Position numbers and translations under genes: made by a program. Below are positions 54,966 to 61,552 of a DNA stretch of 64,000 bases, piece after piece; positions within the stretch are counted from its first letter, which is position 1; each line of letters begins with the position of its first letter. The notes under the pieces were generated by a model. The model was not told the DNA's origin. It ran no database searches and worked only from the letters and a program-made list of their open reading frames with translations. Source of the stretch: Pseudomonas urmiensis (GTDB taxonomy: Bacteria > Pseudomonadota > Gammaproteobacteria > Pseudomonadales > Pseudomonadaceae); NCBI RefSeq assembly GCF_014268815.2, contig NZ_JABWRE020000001.1:2795001-2859000 (forward strand), given 5' to 3'.

Positions 54966-55295
54966 ATGTACTCCACCGAATACATCGACGCCGGTGCATC
55001 GGGAGTCGGGGGAGGCGGAATGTATGATGTCGACATTGAGGCCGAGGCCTGCGTGCTCCATTGCGAAGTCACTAGCTTGGTGGACGAGCCTTTTCACCTC
55101 ACCGCCTGGGCAAACGATCCCGACGCCCTTGGCTACCGGGAGCTTGAATTTCAAGCGATCTCAGGAGAGTGGTTCGATCCCGATGGCAATGTTCATGACC
55201 TCGGCCAGAATGGATGCGCCGAGGTAGCTGAGCGCTACGCGGAGTACATTGAGGAAGAGCTATGGCGTCTGGTCGATATGGAACACGCCGCCTGA
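54966..55295 (+). CDS. hypothetical prophage protein, 109 aa
   Basis: An acidic protein ([20 protein letters not shown], then [14 protein letters not shown] end, here [20 protein letters not shown]). There is no signal peptide. The ATG at 54966 is the first Met of the coding-like part but has no good ribosome site; sequence before it in frame is Arg-rich and unlikely. Its 3' end overlaps the convergent 79-aa gene. No domain recognised. Confidence 0.5.
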   Translation: MYSTEYIDAGASGVGGGGMYDVDIEAEACVLHCEVTSLVDEPFHLTAWANDPDALGYRELEFQAISGEWFDPDGNVHDLGQNGCAEVAERYAEYIEEELWRLVDMEHAA

Positions 55296-55499
55296 CTGCT
55301 CATGCTCCAGCAGTGCCCACACCCTAGCAGCCTCGGCAAACTCAAGCATCTCACTGAGCTGATCGGCATCAACCTCTCGGCGCCGATGCGCGGCCATCGC
55401 CATCGCGCAGAGAACAGCGGCCCGTCCATCTGGATCGGTTGACAGTGCAAACTGGTCGTTGAGCTCATCTAGCCAGGCTCTTGGCAGTCCGCTGATCAT
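55260..55499 (-). CDS. hypothetical prophage protein, 79 aa
   Basis: A small helical protein ([20 protein letters not shown], then [20 protein letters not shown]). ATG 55499 overlaps the stop of the upstream gene as ATGA, which decides the start over a GTG six codons earlier. It is the second gene of a two-gene unit behind the LexA box. No function is evident. Confidence 0.6.
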   Translation of the reverse strand: MISGLPRAWLDELNDQFALSTDPDGRAAVLCAMAMAAHRRREVDADQLSEMLEFAEAARVWALLEHEQSGGVFHIDQTP

Positions 55500-55789
55500 A
55501 CAGTCCGGCACCACCACGACTGCGCGTACAGCACGCCGTCGATATCTTCCAGGCCGTTGATGTTGATTCCGAGCTGGGCCATGCCGTTGACCTTTGCATC
55601 GTGCAGCCTAGGGATGATGTCGGGGCCAGGTGCCGAGTTGAACACCCAGGCTTGTGTCGATACGCGGCCAAGCGGCTCGCTGTGGTGATCTCCGATATGA
55701 ATGTCGGCTCGCAGTGCCTGGACCTTCCGAAGCTTTTCTGGAGGAAGGGCTACACCGCGCTCGCGCCGCCGAACGATGAGGAAATACAT
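55496..55789 (-). CDS. hypothetical prophage protein, 97 aa, behind a LexA box
   Basis: Begins [20 protein letters not shown] and contains [14 protein letters not shown]; a Met at 55789 is chosen since the stretch upstream is the LexA box itself. It is divergent from the SRAP gene, with the LexA palindrome 9 bases before its ATG, so it is likely SOS-controlled. No family recognised. Confidence 0.6.
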   Translation of the reverse strand: MYFLIVRRRERGVALPPEKLRKVQALRADIHIGDHHSEPLGRVSTQAWVFNSAPGPDIIPRLHDAKVNGMAQLGININGLEDIDGVLYAQSWWCRTV

Positions 55790-55797
55790 AGAACACC

Positions 55798-55821
55798 AAT
55801 ACTGTATATCGATACAGTATT
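55798..55821. promoter_or_regulatory. LexA (SOS) box
   Basis: The core CTGTATATCGATACAG at 55802-55817 has the CTG-N10-CAG form of gamma-proteobacterial LexA sites. The symmetric arms AATACTGTAT and ATACAGTATT are perfect complements around ATCG. It lies between the minus-strand two-gene unit and the SRAP gene, able to control both. Confidence 0.9.
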
Positions 55822-55896
55822 CCACCACTGAGCACCGCTACAGCGCCAGTACCACTCGGCGGACTATGCTTACGTGCTCATACAGGAGGGCGGTGT

Positions 55897-56562
55897 ATGT
55901 GCGGGAGGCTAACCCAATACCGGGGAATACACGACTTCGTTGAGACCTTAAGCCTGCCAGAGTCTTGGCATAACAACGTTGGCGACCAAGCGCTGGAAAG
56001 GTACAACGTAGCCCCAAGCACCCCGGTAGCTGTGCTCCGCATGGGTGAAGCAGGCCTACGCGCCGATCTGGTGAAGTGGGGATGGCGACCGCACTGGGCA
56101 ACCGATCGCGCGCCACCGATCAATGCTAGGGTCGAGAAGGTCGCGCACGGCCCGTTCTTCCGGGCCATCTGGCCCAGCCGCGCCATCACGCCGGTCGACG
56201 GGTGGTTCGAGTGGGTCGATGAAGGTGGATCGAAGAAGCAGCCGTACTACATCCGCCGGCGCGACGGGCGCCCTTCCCTCTGCGCCAGCATGGGCCAGTT
56301 CGTTGGCAACGAGCATGATGGCTTCGTCATCATCACCGCCGATGCCCAAGGCGGCATGGTGGACGTGCACGATCGTAGACCTGTGGTGCTATCCCCCGAG
56401 CTTGCCCGCGAGTGGGTCGCGCCAGGTACACCCATGGAGCAAGCAGAGCAAATGGCGTTGCAGCTTGGCGAGACCGCCGAGGCCTTCGAGTGGTATCGCG
56501 TTAGCACAGCTGTTGGCAATGTGCGAAACCAAGGGCGGGATCTGATCGAGCCAGTTCAGTGA
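55897..56562 (+). CDS. SOS-response-associated peptidase family (SRAP/YedK/HMCES) protein
   Basis: A protein of 221 aa. Catalytic Cys2 (MCGRLTQY), the Asn in INARVEKVA, the Glu in GWFEWVDEG and the His in DVHDRRPVVL are all in place. SRAP proteins crosslink through Cys2 to abasic sites in single-stranded DNA and so protect them. AGGAGGG lies before ATG 55897. The LexA box 76 bases upstream fits DNA-damage induction. In this prophage it may protect replicating phage DNA. Confidence 0.93.
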   Translation: MCGRLTQYRGIHDFVETLSLPESWHNNVGDQALERYNVAPSTPVAVLRMGEAGLRADLVKWGWRPHWATDRAPPINARVEKVAHGPFFRAIWPSRAITPVDGWFEWVDEGGSKKQPYYIRRRDGRPSLCASMGQFVGNEHDGFVIITADAQGGMVDVHDRRPVVLSPELAREWVAPGTPMEQAEQMALQLGETAEAFEWYRVSTAVGNVRNQGRDLIEPVQ

Positions 56563-56765
56563 CGAATCAACGGTTGATGCCCTAGCGCGTATAGCTGGTA
56601 GTCGGTCACGGCTTGGTAAGCCGACTCCGCAATCTGGCGTAGCCGCTCCACTTGCTCGGGCGCCTCACCGTCGGCCTGGGCTTGGTGGTACCGGCGAAGC
56701 GCGGCAGTCGCCTCCTGAATCAGGGGCTCGCCCGCCTCAATCATTCCTTCGATGGTCCGCTTCAC
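56556..56765 (-). CDS. hypothetical prophage protein, 69 aa
   Basis: A helical, charged protein (GEPLIQEATAALRRYHQAQA, EQVERLRQIAESAYQAVTDY). It starts at GTG 56765 with AGGATA 6 bases upstream; an internal ATG at 56744 is an alternative. Its 3' end overlaps the convergent SRAP gene by 7 bases. It lies just after the Rz-fragment pseudogene. Function unknown. Confidence 0.6.
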   Translation of the reverse strand: MKRTIEGMIEAGEPLIQEATAALRRYHQAQADGEAPEQVERLRQIAESAYQAVTDYQLYALGHQPLIRH

Positions 56766-56769
56766 TGGC

Positions 56770-56898
56770 CTATCCTAATGGCTTGACCAGGACATTATAG
56801 GATGCCTCGCAGGTCTTGCCTGCTATCCGGACACGGTCATAAGCTTGCGCCAGCTCTCCCACTTGAGCATCAGCCTCTAGGCGGTCGGAGAGAACACG
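56770..56898 (-). pseudogene. fragment of an Rz-like lysis gene (C-terminal copy)
   Basis: On the minus strand this reads RVLSDRLEADAQVGELAQAY, then RVRIAGKTCEASY, ending TAG at 56770-56772. It matches the last ~45 residues of the intact Rz gene at 57702-58205 (VLSDLLARADARAGELAKAY, RARIAGRTCEASY). No start or N-terminal part remains. The two copies bracket the 57054-57668 gene. Confidence 0.85.
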
Positions 56899-57053
56899 GT
56901 AGTTCCTTAGGGCTCAATTTGCGCTTTATCGCACAACCCCCATAATTCAGGGTGATAAAACCTGTTCCTGATAAGAATGTGTGGGCATAATTGCGTTCCT
57001 GACACATTCCCAGATTAGCGCTGGTTATATCTGAGTAGCATCCAAGGAAGGAA

Positions 57054-57668
57054 ATGATGAAGCCTTTTATCATCCTGGCCGTATGCGCGAGCCTTCTGAG
57101 CGCCGCCCCTGCATGGGCCCAACCTGAACTAAATGAGCGATCCAGCTCATGGCTCAAGGAGCCAAACGATTTTTTGGGAATAGACCTTCATGGCGATTTC
57201 ACGGCACAGATGCCTTCTTGCCCTGACGAATCAAGTAGCCAAAAAAAGCTTTGCCGCCTAGCTACGTCGTCCCCTGATCGTTTTGAGATCCGTGGGTTAC
57301 CATATCTGCCAATATCTCCTGGTTATGGGATGGTCGCGGTCGCGCCCCATGGAAAGCTCACAGAGCTCGTACTCAGCGGTAACGCAAACAGTCTGCACTT
57401 AGTAGGCGAAATGCTGACCGACAAATATGGAGAGCCCGGTGTTGTCACCAGCCGCTGGATAAAAATGTCATCAGGCGCCTCTTTCCAGTCTGAAGTGGTG
57501 AAATGGGAGGGCGAGAAAGTAGTCATGAAGTTTCAACGAGATGAAGGCGATTTAAGCCGCTATACGGTGACAGTGTCCGTATTTACAGACGCGTCTGAGA
57601 CGCTCGAGATCGAAGAGACTGCTAAACCCGCAACCCAAGACGGTAATCGGGATTTCTCTAAGATCTGA
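57054..57668 (+). CDS. secreted hypothetical protein, moron-like
   Basis: A protein of 204 aa with a clear signal peptide (MMKPFIILAVCASLLSAAPA, cut after AWA). The mature part has one pair of Cys (MPSCPDESSSQKKLC) and no recognised domain. AAGGAAGG precedes two in-frame ATGs (57054, 57057). It is on the opposite strand to the lysis and tail genes, has lower GC and less GC3 bias than its neighbours, and sits between an Rz fragment and the intact Rz. These are typical of a phage moron. Its periplasmic location suggests a role in the lysogen envelope. Confidence 0.7.
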   Translation: MMKPFIILAVCASLLSAAPAWAQPELNERSSSWLKEPNDFLGIDLHGDFTAQMPSCPDESSSQKKLCRLATSSPDRFEIRGLPYLPISPGYGMVAVAPHGKLTELVLSGNANSLHLVGEMLTDKYGEPGVVTSRWIKMSSGASFQSEVVKWEGEKVVMKFQRDEGDLSRYTVTVSVFTDASETLEIEETAKPATQDGNRDFSKI

Positions 57669-57701
57669 AACGCCAGCAGTTACAAAGGATGACTTTCCCT
57701 C

Positions 57702-58205
57702 TTACTGATGACGTTGAAGCGCGTCGTATGAAGCTTCGCAGGTGCGGCCAGCTATCCGGGCGCGGTCATAAGCTTTCGCCAGCTCTCCCGCTCGAGCATC
57801 AGCCCGTGCGAGCAGGTCGGAGAGCACCATGGCGGCGCGGGTGGCTGCCTGGCCGCGGGCGATAGCGGCGGTATCCGTGCCGGTGCAACTGACGGAGGCA
57901 GCGAGCTTGGCGCCGTCGTCGCGCAGCCGCTGGCCAGCAGCATCGGCGCCAGAAGCACCAGCATCAGCAATGGTTCGTTCTTCCTGGGCATGGGCTCTTG
58001 CCTCCTCCTGCGCCTGGGCGCGTCGTTGTTCTTCTTCCCGCGCGCTGCGCTCCCCCAGCACCTCAGCCAAGCGGTCGCCGCTGTCCCGCTGCGCTGATGC
58101 CTTGGCGCACTGGGCGCGCTCAACGGACCGGCCGTGCTGGTAGGTGCCCCAGTAGGAAGCCACGATGAGCAGCAGCGCGATTACCCGCACTCCCCAGCCG
58201 TTCAT
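57702..58205 (-). CDS. phage lysis protein Rz (DUF2514-like inner-membrane spanin)
   Basis: A protein of 167 aa: an N-terminal membrane anchor (VRVIALLLIVASYWGTY), a long Ala/Glu/Gln-rich coiled coil (REEEQRRAQAQEEARAHAQ), and the C-terminal GELAKAYDRARIAGRTCEASYDA. The layout is that of an i-spanin. It overlaps the muramidase gene upstream as ATGA. A second frame inside it encodes an Rz1-like lipoprotein, which supports the spanin assignment. Confidence 0.83.
   Translation of the reverse strand: MNGWGVRVIALLLIVASYWGTYQHGRSVERAQCAKASAQRDSGDRLAEVLGERSAREEEQRRAQAQEEARAHAQEERTIADAGASGADAAGQRLRDDGAKLAASVSCTGTDTAAIARGQAATRAAMVLSDLLARADARAGELAKAYDRARIAGRTCEASYDALQRHQ
57752..57991 (-). CDS. nested Rz1-like outer-membrane lipoprotein (o-spanin)
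   Basis: A 79-codon frame wholly inside Rz, shifted in frame. ATG 57991 follows GAGGAGG at ~9 bases. The product begins MPRKNEPLLMLVLLAPMLLA with lipobox ASGC, and continues Pro-rich (PPSVAPARIPPLSPAARQPP), as Rz1 proteins do. A lipobox plus Pro-rich tail in a frame nested in an Rz gene is hard to get by chance. It would join Rz to bridge and fuse the membranes at lysis. Confidence 0.83.
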   Translation of the reverse strand: MPRKNEPLLMLVLLAPMLLASGCATTAPSSLPPSVAPARIPPLSPAARQPPAPPWCSPTCSHGLMLERESWRKLMTAPG

Positions 58206-58624
58206 GCCAGCGCCCTGCGCAGGCCCTCAGCAAAGATTGCCGGCGGGTATTCGAAATTGGCGTTCTCGTGTTTGATGATCGCCTGCACCAGGCCGCCCAA
58301 GATCTTTGGGTCTTTGATGTTGGCGATTTGATCGGACGGGCCCAGGCCGCAGCGATCAGCCACAGTGCGGATGTACGCCCCAGTGTCGTTCTCAACCTCC
58401 GGCGCCCACCGCTTGATGATGTCCTTGACGGTCCGCAGCTTGTGTTTGTTGTAGTAGGTCTGCAGCAGCTTGCCCAAGGCACGGATACCGTTCTCGGGCG
58501 TGTCGAAGATGACGAATCGGCCGCCCGGCTCTTTGCCAATCTGGCCAACCCAGTTATTGGCCGGGCTGTGATCGATGTTTCCAGGGTTGCGATTGCGCAC
58601 TCCGCGGGGAAGCGAATGGGTCAT
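58202..58624 (-). CDS. phage muramidase/endolysin, P5-like (lytic transglycosylase-type)
   Basis: A protein of 140 aa with the pattern RGVRNRNPGNIDHSPANNWVG, split at NPGN, then FVIFDTPENGIRALGKLL, TVKDIIKRWAPEVENDT and AYIRTVADRCGL. This matches the family often called structural protein P5 or DUF-type endolysin in phages. ATG 58624 follows GGAG. The length is that of a bare enzymatic domain without signal. It stands just before Rz, so it is the cell-wall-degrading member of the lysis cassette. Confidence 0.83.
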   Translation of the reverse strand: MTHSLPRGVRNRNPGNIDHSPANNWVGQIGKEPGGRFVIFDTPENGIRALGKLLQTYYNKHKLRTVKDIIKRWAPEVENDTGAYIRTVADRCGLGPSDQIANIKDPKILGGLVQAIIKHENANFEYPPAIFAEGLRRALA

Positions 58625-58688
58625 GGGTTTTCTCCAGACAAAAAAATACCGCCAGGCGGCGGTTTCGGGGTTCCTGCTTAAGAGCAGA

Positions 58689-60545
58689 TCAGGCGGCGTC
58701 TTCGAGCGCCGAGAGGCGAGCTTCAATCCCTGCGGCAATGAACATATTCAGCTCGTCATAACGGAAAGAGTAGCGGTCACCTGCTGGCGAACCCGGCGTG
58801 ATGGTATTGATCGACTCGTACCGGAACTCCCAATGGATACCGGTTCCCGGCGAGGCTTCCCACTCCTGCACGTCCCTATCATCGGGAGCATATTCCTTCT
58901 CGCCAGTCACTTCGTTGAGGCTGTACAGCTTGCCGTAACGCTCAGTGATGGCCACTTCCTCGACTGCTTCCCACTGGTCGTAGCAGACAAATCCGTAGGC
59001 CATCGGATCAAGTCCGTGCCCGGCCATAATTTCCATAGCCCGCTGCACGGTCATCCCGATATGTACCCGAGCCTCGTCGCCTTTCTCGGCTACCGCCTGC
59101 AGCCATTTGTAGGTGCCTATCTCTCTCGATAGCTCTTTGGCTGCCGCGATCTCACTGGCGGACATCGCAGATACAGGCGTCTTCTCACGCGCATCCGAGG
59201 TGTTGATGGTGCCGGTGGCGGCGTACACAACAGGCCACCGGTAGTTGCTAGCACCGAGCTGCATGGCAGCGCTGTTGTCGACCGCCGGGGTTAGTTGATA
59301 GCCACTGCGCGTGGTCTGTGTGTTGATGTTCATCGCAAGCGGGGTAAGGCCCGCAGTACCACCGAAGCCAGTGGCCCGATGCTGGAATTGCATGGTCCCG
59401 CCATTAAGCACCATCCAGATGCCGGTGGCGGTGCCGCCCTCCTCCATCCACATCCCTGGCGTGCCGCCCTTGAACCGCAGCTGAGCACCGGTCAGAGTTT
59501 TAGTGCCTCCGATCTCCTGATCGCCGAATGTGGTGACGGCGGTCGCAGCGTACTGGACTCGGTTCCAAGAGCCCCAACTGTTGTTGTGCTTAGACCGTGT
59601 ATACCGGTCTGAGCCAGCCGTAACTAGAAACCATTCCTGCACCGCATATGCCGGGTTTAGGTTCTGATAGTGGCACAAGTAGCCTTGGGCGTTTGCCGGC
59701 AGCCCCTCGGCAGTCCCGGGTGTGCCCGCTGTGGTGCCATTGGTGATATAGAACCCCGTAGCCGTCACCGAGTCGGCGCTATTGGGAACAACCAGCGGCA
59801 TACCGCCACCGATCCCATAGTCGCCCGCTTTGAGGACGGGAGTGAAGTCAAGCGTCGAGTTGGTCCGGCTGAACATGCTACCGGTTGTGTAGTTGATCGC
59901 GATCTGCACCGCAGCTGTGGTGGTGTTCAGCCGGTTGGTCCAGACGGCATACGCGCCGATCGCCAGACCTCTGAACGCGGTGCCCGCCACATCCACGCGG
60001 TAGATGCCGTTCGCTAGCGTGGCGCTGTCCAGGTCTGCTTGGGGGACGTTAGGGCTACCGCCCACCGAGCCGAATCCAAACTGACCCACCCCCAGGGCAT
60101 TGATGGCGGCCTGGGCGGCAGCCTGGTCTGCCACGTTCCACAGGCCGCGCCCGAACGCTGTCGATGCCTGAGCGGCCATGGTGCTAGCGGATGCCATGTA
60201 AGGCACGCCATTGGCCGTCATGGTCAGCGCTTGGAGTGCCTGCAAGATCTGTCCACCAAGACCCAAAGTGGTCCGCTGCGCGGGAGCGTCAGCATCATCT
60301 AGCAAGGCGCGGCCGGCCCCAGTGAGGGGGGTCAACGCCACCGTGTCAGGGCCAGTGGCATACATCAGCTGGTTGGCCGCCCAGACGGAGGCAGCAATGG
60401 CGCTCAGCTTGGGATTGGCAGGCTGGCTGACGCTGCCGTCGTACAGCTCGGTGAAGTTCTCATTGACCTTAGTGAACGCCGTCCGGGCGTCGTCACCGTC
60501 CTGGCCGCTGGGCGATGTCCCCAGGTTGATCTGTTGTTGGGCCAT
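58689..60545 (-). CDS. tail fibre protein with S74 intramolecular chaperone
   Basis: A protein of 618 aa. The N terminus (INLGTSPSGQDGDDARTAFT, KVNENFTELYDG) is a common baseplate-attachment start of siphophage fibres. The middle is repeat-poor beta-rich sequence with several Gly/Thr-rich turns. From about residue 455 (NTSDAREKTPVSAMSASEI, then GTYKWLQAV) it carries the peptidase S74 chaperone, which trimerises the fibre and then cleaves itself off. It is the likely receptor-binding fibre. Confidence 0.87.
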   Translation of the reverse strand: MAQQQINLGTSPSGQDGDDARTAFTKVNENFTELYDGSVSQPANPKLSAIAASVWAANQLMYATGPDTVALTPLTGAGRALLDDADAPAQRTTLGLGGQILQALQALTMTANGVPYMASASTMAAQASTAFGRGLWNVADQAAAQAAINALGVGQFGFGSVGGSPNVPQADLDSATLANGIYRVDVAGTAFRGLAIGAYAVWTNRLNTTTAAVQIAINYTTGSMFSRTNSTLDFTPVLKAGDYGIGGGMPLVVPNSADSVTATGFYITNGTTAGTPGTAEGLPANAQGYLCHYQNLNPAYAVQEWFLVTAGSDRYTRSKHNNSWGSWNRVQYAATAVTTFGDQEIGGTKTLTGAQLRFKGGTPGMWMEEGGTATGIWMVLNGGTMQFQHRATGFGGTAGLTPLAMNINTQTTRSGYQLTPAVDNSAAMQLGASNYRWPVVYAATGTINTSDAREKTPVSAMSASEIAAAKELSREIGTYKWLQAVAEKGDEARVHIGMTVQRAMEIMAGHGLDPMAYGFVCYDQWEAVEEVAITERYGKLYSLNEVTGEKEYAPDDRDVQEWEASPGTGIHWEFRYESINTITPGSPAGDRYSFRYDELNMFIAAGIEARLSALEDAA

Positions 60546-60556
60546 GCGGCCTCCTG

Positions 60557-61231
60557 CTAGTAGTTTGTTACGTCAATGACCATGAGGGTCGGCGGTTGCA
60601 TTAGCGGAGAGTTGCCAGGAGGAGGATCGCCGCCCCCGCCAACAAGTCGTGATGTGATTGGCCCCTCCCCTACACCCACAGTGTTTGGCCCCACCGAGAT
60701 CATGTAAGACCGCAGGACCCAATAAGGCAGCCCCGCCTGGGCCGCCCCCGTACTGCGTTTGGGGTAGCTGCCGAATCCCGCTGCGTACTTCCTAGATGTC
60801 GATGGCCACGGCCAAGATGCCCCAGAAGCAGCAGATCTATGGATATCGGCCACCCGCAGCCATTTGGCGCCAGCGTCGAATGTCAGCACGCCAGCGGCGT
60901 TATAAAGCTGCAGCCCGGAGTTAGTCGGGGTGATGGTCTGGTCGGCAAAACCATAGACTTCTATCGCTGCCTGGGTGCCACACACAAACCGCCAGGTGGT
61001 GCCGACCCTCGAAAAAAGGGCGATACCGTTCTGTACGTTGCAAGAAAAGAACAGAGATTTGACGTTACTCGGCACCGTCAAATCGAACTGATACAGAGTC
61101 CCGACGAAGGGCCTTGTGTCAGCAGTAAACGGACCCGAGTAAGTAGTTCGAAAGGCTAAAGTGGCCACCCGCACGTCGGCGTCTATCTGAAACGCGCCGT
61201 CATCGAAGTAAAAAACCGCACCAGCAGGCAT
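60557..61231 (-). CDS. hypothetical tail-associated protein, 224 aa
   Basis: A beta-rich protein (MPAGAVFYFDDGAFQIDADV, FQFDLTVPSNVKSLFFSC-type strands) ending in a Gly/Pro stretch (GGGGDPPPGNSPLMQPP). Its ATG overlaps the stop of the preceding gene by one base. Such a pair lies between J and the tail fibre in several Pseudomonas prophages. No enzymatic motif is seen. It probably belongs to the tail tip. Confidence 0.65.
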   Translation of the reverse strand: MPAGAVFYFDDGAFQIDADVRVATLAFRTTYSGPFTADTRPFVGTLYQFDLTVPSNVKSLFFSCNVQNGIALFSRVGTTWRFVCGTQAAIEVYGFADQTITPTNSGLQLYNAAGVLTFDAGAKWLRVADIHRSAASGASWPWPSTSRKYAAGFGSYPKRSTGAAQAGLPYWVLRSYMISVGPNTVGVGEGPITSRLVGGGGDPPPGNSPLMQPPTLMVIDVTNY

Positions 61232-61551
61232 CAGTATGTCCCCACAGAAATATTGACGGCCCGACGCGGGACATTGTTGCTAGAAGTGGGGTACTGGTAA
61301 TCAACAAAAGACCAGGACACCACTCCCCCATTGATACTTACATTCGGATAGGCATAGAGCTGCGCCAGCGGCAAGTCGGCGGAGTTGTCTTCAACGAAGA
61401 AGAACGGCTCTCCGCCGTCAAGCAGTGCTGAAACAGTGCGCGTCCCATTCGCCGTCCCACTCGAAAACGTCTCATATACCCGTCCGAGGCGCGTGGTGGC
61501 GTCGAGGATGAGGTTTCCATCCTCATCCCAGAGTTGTAGACCGACAGGCAT
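61231..61551 (-). CDS. hypothetical tail-associated protein, 106 aa
   Basis: A small protein (MPVGLQLWDEDGNLILDATT, GEPFFFVEDNSADLPLAQLY) of mainly beta character. ATG 61551 lies 1 base after the stop of the J gene, which decides the start. The LQLWDEDGNLILD pattern is common in short phage tail proteins near J. Function unknown. Confidence 0.7.
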   Translation of the reverse strand: MPVGLQLWDEDGNLILDATTRLGRVYETFSSGTANGTRTVSALLDGGEPFFFVEDNSADLPLAQLYAYPNVSINGGVVSWSFVDYQYPTSSNNVPRRAVNISVGTY

Positions 61552-61552
61552 A

